From: Frigoribacterium sp. Leaf8
Lineage (GTDB): Bacteria > Actinomycetota > Actinomycetes > Actinomycetales > Microbacteriaceae
Length of the DNA: 64,000 nt
Assembly: GCF_001421165.1 (NCBI RefSeq)
Contig: NZ_LMKB01000005.1
Location: 985,679-1,049,678 of the forward strand
Direction of reading: 5' to 3'
The notes under the pieces were generated by a model, which was not told where the DNA came from, ran no database searches, and was given only the letters and a program-made list of their open reading frames with translations. This document shows, in pieces, positions 9,408 through 17,011 of this stretch (positions are counted from its first letter, which is position 1; every line of letters begins with the position of its first letter). A program made the position numbers and the translations under genes.

Positions 9408-10522
9408 GAGACCGCGCGACGCGTCATCAGCGCGGTCTCGACGGTCAGTCCGGGGCCGAAGGCCATGGCGCCCACGCGCTGCGACGGGGCGGGGGGCCCG
9501 GCCAGGAGGTCGGCGAGGATGAACAGGACGGTCGCGCTCGACATGTTGCCATAGTCGCGCAGGACGTCGCGTGAGGGCGCCAGGTGGGCGTCGGTGAGCC
9601 CGAGCTGCTGTTGCACGCGGTCGAGGATGCTGCGCCCGCCCGGATGGACGGCCCACAGGTCGACGTCGCCGACGCCGACGCCGCCGGCCTCGAAGAGCGG
9701 TGCCAGGGCCGAGTCGATGTGCAGCTCGATGATCTGCGGGACGTAGCTGCTCAGCACCATGTCGAAGCCCAGGTCGCCGATCGTCCACGCCATGTCGGTC
9801 TCGCCGACCGGGGTGAGCACCGTCTCGAGGACGTCGAGGTCGAGCACGACGGAGCCCGACGGCGCCGGGCGGGCGGTCACCACGGCGGCGGCCGCCCCGT
9901 CGGCGAACACGGACGAGGCGACGATCGAGTCGGGGTCGTCGGAGCTCCGCAGGTGCAGCGTGCAGAGCTCGGCGCAGACGACGAGCACGACCGCCTCCGG
10001 ATCGGCGAGGCAGAAGTCGCGTGCGGCGGCGAGGGCGGGGAAGGCCCCGTAGCAGCCCATGAAGCCCAGGTGGTGGCGACGGGTCGACGGCGACAACCCG
10101 AGGCCCCGGACGAGCAGGTAGTCGGGCCCGGGGGCGAAGAAGCCGGTGCACGACACGCTGATCACGTGCGTGACGTCGTCGGGCCCGAGGTCGGGCGCCG
10201 CCGCGAGCGCGGCACGAGCGGCGTCGAGGAACAGCTGGGGCGACCGGTCCGTGTAGACCTGGTTGCGCGCACCCGTGCCGGGTCGGAGGATCTCGTTCGA
10301 CGCGGCGTCGTAGAAAGTGGGCTCGCCCTCGCGCGGTCGCCGGTCGAGCTCGTCGACGACGGTGTGCCGGGTCTCGATGGCCGAGGCACCGAACGCGGCG
10401 CCGACGATGCGCTGACCGAGGCGGCCGAGGCCGGCCTGGGTCGCGAAGATCTCTCGGACGTCGTCCTGTCGGATGATGGTCGGGGGCACCGCGGTGCCGA
10501 TGCTGCGGATGCTCACGGCCAT
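9404..10522 (-). CDS. Type III polyketide synthase
   Basis: Homodimeric chalcone-synthase-like enzyme of 372 residues, the normal length. The catalytic triad is intact: Cys157 in GFMGCYGAFPAL, His293 in WAVHPGGRS and Asn326 in RDYGNMSSA. SCTGFFAPGPDYLL near 125-137 is also conserved. Such enzymes extend a starter acyl-CoA with malonyl-CoA to alkylresorcinols, pyrones or naphthalene-type products. It is first in an operon with a methyltransferase and a FAD hydroxylase. TACGAT stands five bases before the ATG, compatible with leaderless transcription. The starter and product class cannot be fixed from sequence alone. Confidence 0.95.
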   Translation of the reverse strand: MAVSIRSIGTAVPPTIIRQDDVREIFATQAGLGRLGQRIVGAAFGASAIETRHTVVDELDRRPREGEPTFYDAASNEILRPGTGARNQVYTDRSPQLFLDAARAALAAAPDLGPDDVTHVISVSCTGFFAPGPDYLLVRGLGLSPSTRRHHLGFMGCYGAFPALAAARDFCLADPEAVVLVVCAELCTLHLRSSDDPDSIVASSVFADGAAAAVVTARPAPSGSVVLDLDVLETVLTPVGETDMAWTIGDLGFDMVLSSYVPQIIELHIDSALAPLFEAGGVGVGDVDLWAVHPGGRSILDRVQQQLGLTDAHLAPSRDVLRDYGNMSSATVLFILADLLAGPPAPSQRVGAMAFGPGLTVETALMTRRAVS

Positions 10523-10619
10523 GCTTCATCGTATGCCCGACGCCCGGGCACGGCGCACCGGTCGCGTCTCGGTGCGCGGAGACGACCCGGCGGGTGACCA
10601 CCGAGCGTACGGACGACGA

Positions 10620-10648
10620 AGGCCCGAACTCGTGAGAGATCCGGGCCT
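10620..10648 (-). terminator. Probable terminator of the tRNA-Met transcript
   Basis: AGGCCCG (10620-10626) pairs with CGGGCCT (10642-10648), with further partial pairing inside the loop. It begins 4 bp beyond the tRNA-Met 3' end on the minus strand. Confidence 0.6.
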
Positions 10649-10652
10649 GCGG

Positions 10653-10726
10653 TAGCGAGGGCGGGACTTGAACCCGCGACACCACGATTATGAGCCGTGT
10701 GCTCTAACCAACTGAGCTACCCCGCC
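10653..10726 (-). tRNA. tRNA-Met (CAT)
   Basis: 74-nt cloverleaf on the minus strand. The acceptor GGCGGGG pairs with CCTCGCT, the D-arm begins GCTCAG, the anticodon loop is CTCATAA with anticodon CAT, and the T-arm is GCGGGTTCAAGTCCCGC. CCA is not encoded. It could in principle be a CAT tRNA modified to read AUA (Ile2), but the body looks like elongator Met. Confidence 0.93.
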
Positions 10727-10778
10727 GCAGGCTGCAGGCCCTGCCGGCATCACACCGGGACGGGACCGAGACAGCCAG

Positions 10779-10850
<72 letters not shown>

Positions 10851-10976
10851 GTGACCACCAGGCGAGCGACCGAGGCCGCTGCCGATTGGCACCAGACAAG
10901 GGTAGCAGAGCGAACGGGCTGCTGACGCCACGTGCCGACCCGGCCCGCCGAAGGCCCCGCGGGGCAGGATCGACGG

Positions 10977-11549
10977 GTGCACAGCCTCGAACTCCTGCTC
11001 GACCCGGCCTCCGACGGAGCCGTCCGTGACGAATGGCGCGTGCTGTCCGCGGCGGGCCTCCCGTCGCAGGGCGACCACGGCGGGACGTCGAACGCGCCGC
11101 ACGTCACCCTGGTGGCACGACCCGACCTCGACCCGGCCGCCGACCCGCGCCTCCTGCCCCTCTCGGAGGCGCTGCCGATGCCCGCCGAGCTCGGCGGGCT
11201 GCTGCTCTTCGGGTCGCCCCCGCGCGGGCTCGTGCTCGTGCGACCCGTGGTCGTGACGGGAGAACTGCTGGACCTCCACGCCCGGGTGCACGAGAGCCTG
11301 GGAGGCGCGGGGGACGTCCCGCACACCACGCCCGGTCGGTGGACCCCCCACGTCACCCTCGCGTCACGCCTCACGCCCGACCAGGTGGCCCGGGCCCTCG
11401 ACGCCCTCTCCGAGGCCGGCGTCCCGTCGACCCGGCCGGTCGTGCTGTCCCGGCTGCGGCGCTGGGACCCGGGCGCGCGGACGATCGTCCCGCTGGGTCC
11501 CGTCGCCGCGGACGGGGAGGCGCATGAGAGGGACGGCGCCGAGCGCTGA
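10977..11549 (+). CDS. 2H phosphoesterase (2'-5' RNA ligase family)
   Basis: Cytoplasmic protein of about 190 residues with the two H-x-T motifs that define the 2H superfamily: APHVTLVARP near residue 37 and TPHVTLASRL near residue 121. These form the active site for 2',3'-cyclic phosphate hydrolysis or RNA end processing. The physiological substrate of such bacterial proteins is generally unknown. The GTG at 10977 is preferred over 10932 because homologous proteins begin close to HSLELLLD. The stop is only 9 bp from the stop of the convergent aldo/keto reductase gene. Confidence 0.85.
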   Translation: MHSLELLLDPASDGAVRDEWRVLSAAGLPSQGDHGGTSNAPHVTLVARPDLDPAADPRLLPLSEALPMPAELGGLLLFGSPPRGLVLVRPVVVTGELLDLHARVHESLGGAGDVPHTTPGRWTPHVTLASRLTPDQVARALDALSEAGVPSTRPVVLSRLRRWDPGARTIVPLGPVAADGEAHERDGAER

Positions 11550-11558
11550 CCCCGGACG

Positions 11559-12503
11559 TCAGGCGAGCGGACGCGAGGCCGCCTCGAGCGACGCCAGGTC
11601 GCCCTCGGTCAACTCGACCCGGGCGGCGTCGAGCAGGCCCTCGAGCTGGCGGGGGGTCCGGGCGCTGCCGAGTGCGCCGATGACGTTGTCGCGGGAGGCG
11701 AGCCACGCGACGGCCACGGCGCCCGGCTCGACGTCGAGACGCTCGGCGATCTCGACGACGACCTCGAGGGTGCCCTGGTTCTGCGGCGTGACGTAGCTGA
11801 GGGCCCGGCTGCCCCGGGGAGAGTCCCCGCGGCCGGCCTCGTGACGGTACTTGCCCGTCAGGAACCCGCTCGCCAGGGACGAGTGCGGCAACACGGCGAG
11901 GTCGTAGTGGTCCACGATGGCGGCGACGTCGTGCTCGTACTCGCCCCGTCGCACCAGGTTGTACGCGACCTGGACCAAACGGAACGGGTGGAGTCCGTCG
12001 CGATCCGCGATCGCGAGGGCCTGCCGGAGGCGCGCGCCGGTGTAGTTGGACGCCCCGGCGCAGAGGATCTTGCCCTCGTCGACGAGCTCGCTGAGCGCGC
12101 CCACGGTCTCGTCCAGCGGTGTCTCGTCGTCGTCGAAGTGCGTGAAGTAGAAGTCGACGTGGTCGGTGCGCAGACGGCGCAGCGACGCCTCGACCGCCGC
12201 ACGGATGCTGACGCGCGACAGGCCGGGGGCGTCGGGGTGCTGCCCGCACTTGGTGCTCAGCACCACCCGGTCGCGGTTGCCCGGTCGGGCGAGCCACCGG
12301 CCGATGATGGCCTCGGACTCGCCCCCGGAGTTGCCCGGCAGCCACGCCGAGTAGACGTCGGCCGTGTCGACGACGCGGCCGCCGTCGTCGGCGAACAGGT
12401 CGAGCACCTCGAGGGCGGTGGGGGCGCCGACCGTCCAGCCGAAGACGTTGGTTCCGAGCGCGAGCGGGAACGGCCGGGTGCCGGCGGGCAGGTCGGCCGT
12501 CAC
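11559..12503 (-). CDS. Aldo/keto reductase
   Basis: NADPH-dependent oxidoreductase of 314 residues with a TIM-barrel fold. The catalytic tetrad is visible as Asp and Tyr in DTADVYSAW (near residues 45-53), Lys in STKCGQ near 88 and His in YFTHFDDDE near 125. The C-terminal cofactor region has GALGSARTPRQLEG. The GTG at 12503 is chosen because VTADLPAGTRPFPLALG leads directly into the first conserved strand. Substrate unknown. Confidence 0.9.
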   Translation of the reverse strand: MTADLPAGTRPFPLALGTNVFGWTVGAPTALEVLDLFADDGGRVVDTADVYSAWLPGNSGGESEAIIGRWLARPGNRDRVVLSTKCGQHPDAPGLSRVSIRAAVEASLRRLRTDHVDFYFTHFDDDETPLDETVGALSELVDEGKILCAGASNYTGARLRQALAIADRDGLHPFRLVQVAYNLVRRGEYEHDVAAIVDHYDLAVLPHSSLASGFLTGKYRHEAGRGDSPRGSRALSYVTPQNQGTLEVVVEIAERLDVEPGAVAVAWLASRDNVIGALGSARTPRQLEGLLDAARVELTEGDLASLEAASRPLA

Positions 12504-12632
12504 GAGATCGGTCGCAGGGTTCAGGATCGTGCCAATCGTGTCGCGGGTGTTCGTCCCGGAGGTCCCCCTCCGGGCTGTCCTGACCACGACCGTAGCCGAT
12601 GCCGCGTCGGGGGCCTGCCGTATCGTGGCCTC

Positions 12633-14357
12633 ATGTCCACACGAGATCCGGCCGAGACCGACACGCTGACCCCGACCGCCCCCCTCGAGGGCACCGCGAC
12701 GACCGCCGACCAGGGCCACGAGTGGTGGCGCACCGCCGTCATCTACCAGGTCTACCCGCGGTCGTTCGCCGACGGCGACGGCGACGGCGTCGGCGACCTC
12801 CCCGGCATCACGTCGCGACTCGACGCCCTCGGCGAGCTCGGCGTCGACGCCGTCTGGCTGTCGCCCTTCTACACCTCGCCCCAGCGCGACGCGGGCTACG
12901 ACGTGGCCGACTACCGCGACGTCGACCCGCTGTTCGGCACCTTGGACGACTTCGACGCCCTCCGCGCCCGGGCCACCGAGCTGGGCCTGCGGGTCATCGT
13001 CGACGTGGTGCCGAACCACACCTCGAGCGACCACGCGTGGTTCCGCGAGGCCCTCGCCTCGCCGGCCGGTTCGGCCGCCCGCGGTCGGTACCTGTTCCGT
13101 GACGGCCGCGGCCCCGACGGCGAGCTGCCGCCGAACAACTGGCAGTCGGTCTTCGGCGGCCCGGCGTGGTCCCGCGTGACCGAGGCCGACGGCCGACCGG
13201 GCCAGTGGTACCTGCACCTGTTCGACTCGTCGCAACCCGACCTCGACTGGACGAACCGCCGCGTGCGCGACGAGTTCGTCGACGTGCTGCGCTTCTGGCT
13301 CGACCGCGGCGTCGACGGGTTCCGGGTCGACGTCGCTCACGGCATGGTCAAGGCCGAGGGCCTGCCCGACTACACGCCCCCCGCCGAGTCCGGCAGCATG
13401 GGCGGTGGCCAGGGCGAGTCCGCTCCCCCGCCCTACTGGGGCCAGGAGGGCGTCCACGAGATCTACCGCGAGTGGCACACCGTCCTCGCCGAGTACCCGG
13501 GCGACCGGGTGCTCGTCGCCGAGGCCTGGGTCGAACCGCTCTCGCGTCTGGCCGACTGGGTGCGCCCCGACGAGATGCACCAGGCGTTCAACTTCGCCTA
13601 CCTCGAGACCGGGTGGTCCGCCCCGGCCGTCCGCGAGGTCGTCGACGCGTCCCTCCAGACCTTCTCGAGCGTCGGAGCCCCCAGCACCTGGGTCATGAGC
13701 AACCACGACGTCGTCCGGCACGCCAGCCGGCTCGCCCTGACGGCCGAGAACCCGCAGGGGTACGGCATCGGGCCGAAGAGCGAGGGGCTACCCGTCCCCG
13801 AGCTCGGGTTGGCCAGGGCGCGAGCCGCATCGGCGCTCATGTTGGCCCTCCCCGGCAGCGCGTACCTCTACCAGGGCGAAGAACTCGGCCTGCCCGAGGC
13901 CATCGACCTGCCCGACGACTCCCGGCAGGACCCCACGTGGTTCCGCACGGACGGGGAGCGCTACGGCCGGGACGGCTGCCGCGTGCCGTTGCCCTGGTCC
14001 GCGACCGAGCCGGCCTTCGGGTTCAACGCGACGGGCGCCTCCTGGTTGCCCCAACCCGCGGACTGGTCGACGTACGCCCGGGACGAGCAGCGGGGTGTCG
14101 CCGGGTCGACGCTCGAGCTCTACACGCGGGCGCTCCGCCTCCGTGCGGAGCACGAGCTGGGTACGGGCACGCTGACCTGGCTCGAGGGCTTCGGGCCCGA
14201 GGTGGTCGCGTTCCGCAGCCAGGGGGTCACCGTCGTGGCCAACATGGGCGACGTCCCCGTCGAGCTCCCCGTGGGCGAGGTCCTGCTGGCCACCATGGTC
14301 GTCGACGGGCCGGCCCTGCCGGCGAACGCGACGGTCTGGCTCGCCACCACGTCGTAG
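12633..14357 (+). CDS. Glycoside hydrolase family 13, alpha-glucosidase type
   Basis: Retaining alpha-glucosidase or oligo-1,6-glucosidase of 574 residues. The four GH13 regions are present: DVVPNHTSSDH (near 124), GFRVDVAH with nucleophile Asp233, VLVAEAW with acid/base Glu297 and MSNHDVVRH with Asp359. There is no signal peptide, so it should act in the cytoplasm on imported maltooligosaccharides, isomaltose, sucrose or trehalose-like sugars. The ATG at 12633 fits because TATCGT lies six bases before it. No sugar transporter genes adjoin it. Confidence 0.93.
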   Translation: MSTRDPAETDTLTPTAPLEGTATTADQGHEWWRTAVIYQVYPRSFADGDGDGVGDLPGITSRLDALGELGVDAVWLSPFYTSPQRDAGYDVADYRDVDPLFGTLDDFDALRARATELGLRVIVDVVPNHTSSDHAWFREALASPAGSAARGRYLFRDGRGPDGELPPNNWQSVFGGPAWSRVTEADGRPGQWYLHLFDSSQPDLDWTNRRVRDEFVDVLRFWLDRGVDGFRVDVAHGMVKAEGLPDYTPPAESGSMGGGQGESAPPPYWGQEGVHEIYREWHTVLAEYPGDRVLVAEAWVEPLSRLADWVRPDEMHQAFNFAYLETGWSAPAVREVVDASLQTFSSVGAPSTWVMSNHDVVRHASRLALTAENPQGYGIGPKSEGLPVPELGLARARAASALMLALPGSAYLYQGEELGLPEAIDLPDDSRQDPTWFRTDGERYGRDGCRVPLPWSATEPAFGFNATGASWLPQPADWSTYARDEQRGVAGSTLELYTRALRLRAEHELGTGTLTWLEGFGPEVVAFRSQGVTVVANMGDVPVELPVGEVLLATMVVDGPALPANATVWLATTS

Positions 14358-14371
14358 CGGCGACGACGACG

Positions 14372-14405
14372 GAAGAGCCCCACCTGGCGACAGGTGGGGC
14401 TCTTC
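14372..14405. terminator. Bidirectional terminator with GCGA tetraloop
   Basis: A perfect 15-bp stem, GAAGAGCCCCACCTG with CAGGTGGGGCTCTTC, closed by the GNRA loop GCGA. It lies between the convergent GH13 and M23 genes. Confidence 0.9.
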
Positions 14406-14437
14406 TCGTGCGTGCCGCGCGGACGCGGGACCACGGC

Positions 14438-15619
14438 TCAGTTCGTGTTGGCCTGGAGCCAGGGATAGGGGTCGACGGGCACGCCGCCGATCACGATCTC
14501 GAAGTGCAGGTGGGCCCCGGTGCTGTTGCCCGTGCTGCCGACCTTGCCGATGATGGTGCCGACCGTGACGGTGTCGCCCTCGCGGACCTCGACCGAACCG
14601 GTCTGCATGTGCGCGTAGACGCTGGTGACCTTCTGGCCGTTGACGACGTGGTCGATCCAGACGTTGTTGCCCAGGGCACCCGAGGGGCCGTCGACCTTGC
14701 TGACGACGCCGTCGGCGATCGCCTGGATCGGCGAGCCGGCACCGGGGACGAAGTCGAGACCCTGGTGGAACGTCGAGCAGAAGCCGCAGTTGGCCACCTG
14801 GCGGGCGCCGAAGCCGCTGCTGATCGGCACGCCCGTCTGGAACGGCCACTGGACCGTGCCGTCGACGTCGTTCGAGAACGTGCTGGCACTCGTCGAGGCG
14901 TACTCGGAGACGGCCTTCATCTCGGTGACCGAGTAACCGTCGCGCGAGACGCCGGCCGTGCCGTCGGCCGAGGGTGCGGTCGCCGTGTAGCTCTGGGAGT
15001 CGGCGGCCTTCTTGGCGGCCGTCTGCGTGGGGGTGTCGACGAAGAAGGCGTTGGCGGGCACCGAGGTGGCCACGAGCATGGACGCGGCGAAGAGCATGGC
15101 TCCGACGACCGTGACGCGCTTGGTGGCGCGTCGGAAGGTCGCCCCGGCGGTGCGGGGCGCGCGGACGGGCGCCTCGAGGCGAGCCGCGGGGCGCTGTGCG
15201 CGGGCCTTCGCGGTGCGCCCGGCAGCTGCGGGACGGGTGCCGGAGTCCGCACCGAGACGAGCGGCTCGTCGCGGCGAGACGTGCTCGGTCGCCGCGGACG
15301 GGCCAGTCGCGGGTCGGGCCTCGGCGGCGGGCTCGGCGACCACGCGGGCCGCAGTGCTCGTAGCGGCGGCAGCCGTCGTGGTGGCGGAGGTCGTGGTGGC
15401 GGAGGTCGTGGGGGCGGCGGAGGCCGTCGTCGTCACGGGCCGGGCCGCGCGGCGTTCGGCCTCACGCGCTTCGCGACGGGTGAGGTAGACGGGGGCGTCG
15501 GCCACGACGGGGACGGTCGGAGCGACACTCGGCGAACCGGTGCCCGTGAGGTCGTCGGTGGCGCGACGCGACGGGGTTCCGTCGCCGTCGGGCTCGGCGA
15601 TCTGCTGGTACTTCGTCAC
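14438..15619 (-). CDS. M23 family metalloendopeptidase, membrane-anchored or secreted
   Basis: Cell-wall hydrolase of about 393 residues. The first about 185 residues are Ala/Thr/Arg-rich and likely cytoplasmic and disordered. A single hydrophobic segment VVGAMLFAASMLVATSVPA follows, with ANA before FFVDT resembling a signal cleavage site. The C-terminal LytM domain has HQGLDF and HLHFEI carrying the zinc ligands and the catalytic His, so it looks active. It would cleave peptidoglycan cross-links. The GTG at 15619 is the best match; the gene is preceded by a leader of about 150 nt. The long N-terminal extension before the signal segment is unusual. Confidence 0.9.
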   Translation of the reverse strand: MTKYQQIAEPDGDGTPSRRATDDLTGTGSPSVAPTVPVVADAPVYLTRREAREAERRAARPVTTTASAAPTTSATTTSATTTAAAATSTAARVVAEPAAEARPATGPSAATEHVSPRRAARLGADSGTRPAAAGRTAKARAQRPAARLEAPVRAPRTAGATFRRATKRVTVVGAMLFAASMLVATSVPANAFFVDTPTQTAAKKAADSQSYTATAPSADGTAGVSRDGYSVTEMKAVSEYASTSASTFSNDVDGTVQWPFQTGVPISSGFGARQVANCGFCSTFHQGLDFVPGAGSPIQAIADGVVSKVDGPSGALGNNVWIDHVVNGQKVTSVYAHMQTGSVEVREGDTVTVGTIIGKVGSTGNSTGAHLHFEIVIGGVPVDPYPWLQANTN

Positions 15620-15785
15620 GTGTGATGGGTCCTCGGGGTGATCGGGATCGGACGGTGGGTGCACCGTCGTCTTCACGGCCGTCACTGGTGATCGTGGCGC
15701 GAGCTGCGCAGGACTTTCGGAAGGAGCCCTGGCGGAGTGCGTCACGCGATGATCACGGATCAATAACGACCTCTCCAGGGTAGCC
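15620..15785 (-). promoter_or_regulatory. Leader and promoter of the M23 endopeptidase gene
   Basis: On the minus strand, TACCCT at 15777-15782 is a plausible -10 element giving a leader of about 150 nt with no ORF. Actinobacterial cell-wall hydrolase genes often carry a c-di-AMP riboswitch here, but I do not see its conserved core. Confidence 0.4.
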
Positions 15786-15900
15786 GGTCGATGAACGAAT
15801 GGCTACCCGCATTCGGGTGTCGATGTCGATATGTATCGTTGACCTACGATATGACAACTCGAACGCTGCATGTTCATATCTCGCAGCGAGGGTGCTCAGG
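15786..15900. promoter_or_regulatory. AT-rich intergenic island with inverted repeats
   Basis: The segment is much richer in A+T than its surroundings. TATCGT and ACGATA at 15834-15839 and 15846-15851 form a perfect 6-6-6 inverted repeat, operator-like. A further GGCTACCC/GGGTAGCC pair lies at 15776-15783 and 15800-15807. It lies upstream of the M23 promoter. Confidence 0.5.
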
Positions 15901-16713
15901 TCAGATCCCTGCCTCGACGACCAGGGCGGCGAGGTCCTGGGCGATGGCAGGGGCCGCGACGAAGGTCAGCGACTCGCTGGGCGCCTGCCCGAGCTCCCCG
16001 CGGACGACGGCGCCTGCTTCGGCGGCCACGAGCGCGCCCGCCGCGTGGTCCCACGGTTTGAGTCCTCGCTCGACGTAGGCGTCGACCCGTCCTGCGGCGA
16101 CGGCGCAGAGGTCGAGCGAGGCCGCCCCCAGGCGCCTCAGGTCGCGAACGCGCCCCACCACCCGGACCAGCGCCTCCGCGTGCTCGACCCGACGTGCGGC
16201 GTCGTACGAGAACCCGGTGGCCAGCAGGGACGACTCGAGGGAAGCCGGAGCGTTCACCTCGAGGCGACGACCGTCCAGCCACGCGCCGCCGCCGACCGAC
16301 GCGGTGAAGGCCTCGCCCGACGTCGGGTTGACGACCGCCGCGGCGAGGGTGCGCCAGGTGAGCGGGTCGGGACCGCCCTCGACGACGGCGATGCTCACGG
16401 CCCACTGCGGGATGCCGTAGAGGAAGTTGACGGTCCCGTCGATGGGGTCCACGACCCAGGTGAGACCGGTGGTGGAGTCGTCGGGTTCGCCCTCTTCTCC
16501 GAAGAAGCCGTCCCCGGGTCGCAGCGCGGCCAGACGGCCTCGGACGTACGTCTCGACCTCTCGGTCGGTGTGCGTCACGACGTCGACGGCGCTGCTCTTG
16601 GTGTCGGCGACCACGACCCCCTCGGAGCGGCGGAGGGCCGCGAGCTCGGCGGCCTCACCCGCGACGGCGACGGCGATCTCGAGCAGCTCGGCGGGGGTCG
16701 GGGTGACGGACAC
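15901..16713 (-). CDS. Inositol monophosphatase family protein
   Basis: Mg-dependent, Li-sensitive phosphatase family member of 270 residues. Metal-binding motifs are GEEGEPDD near residue 69, WVVDPIDGTVNF near 82-93 and KPWDHAAGALVAAEAG near 212-227. The family includes inositol-1-phosphatase, histidinol-phosphatase (HisN) and fructose-1,6-bisphosphatase types; the sequence does not decide between them. The GTG at 16713 is supported by a strong ribosome binding site AGGAGG four bases before it. It follows tRNA-Tyr and its terminator on the same strand. Confidence 0.88.
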   Translation of the reverse strand: MSVTPTPAELLEIAVAVAGEAAELAALRRSEGVVVADTKSSAVDVVTHTDREVETYVRGRLAALRPGDGFFGEEGEPDDSTTGLTWVVDPIDGTVNFLYGIPQWAVSIAVVEGGPDPLTWRTLAAAVVNPTSGEAFTASVGGGAWLDGRRLEVNAPASLESSLLATGFSYDAARRVEHAEALVRVVGRVRDLRRLGAASLDLCAVAAGRVDAYVERGLKPWDHAAGALVAAEAGAVVRGELGQAPSESLTFVAAPAIAQDLAALVVEAGI

Positions 16714-16747
16714 GGGTCCTCCTGTGGGGGTGGGTGGCCCGGTAACG

Positions 16748-16780
16748 CAAGAACGGACTCGACGAGCGAGTCCGTTCTTG
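16748..16780 (-). terminator. Terminator after tRNA-Tyr
   Basis: A perfect 14-bp stem CAAGAACGGACTCG/CGAGTCCGTTCTTG with loop ACGAG, starting 12 bp past the tRNA 3' end. Confidence 0.88.
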
Positions 16781-16791
16781 AGGGGCAACCG

Positions 16792-16873
16792 TGGCAAGTG
16801 AGGGATTCGAACCCCCGAAGGCTACGCCGGCTGATTTACAGTCAGATCCCTTTGGCCGCTTGGGTAACTTGCC
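16792..16873 (-). tRNA. tRNA-Tyr (GTA)
   Basis: 82-nt tRNA with the long variable arm expected for Tyr. The acceptor GGCAAGT pairs with ACTTGCC, the anticodon loop is CTGTAAA with anticodon GTA, and the T-loop has GTTCGAATCC. A minus-strand TATATT near 16917-16922 is a possible -10 element. Confidence 0.95.
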
Positions 16874-17011
16874 ATGCACGCCCAGCCCGTGTGATCACCG
16901 ACCGGAGGCGCCAGACAAATATACAGCCTCGGGAGCCCCCTCACGACCACTCGCCCTCAGGGCCGCGCCGCGCGGGCCGCGGGCCCGCGATGGACCGCGT
17001 GGACAGGTGGA

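Noticed and set aside
13166-15625. 819-codon plus-strand frame over the GH13 and M23 genes
   Set aside because: It is out of frame with GH13 and antisense to M23. No conserved motif, and the composition is typical of a shadow frame.
15620-15785. c-di-AMP (ydaO) riboswitch before the M23 gene
   Set aside because: Expected from other actinobacterial wall hydrolases, but the conserved core sequences could not be found in the leader.
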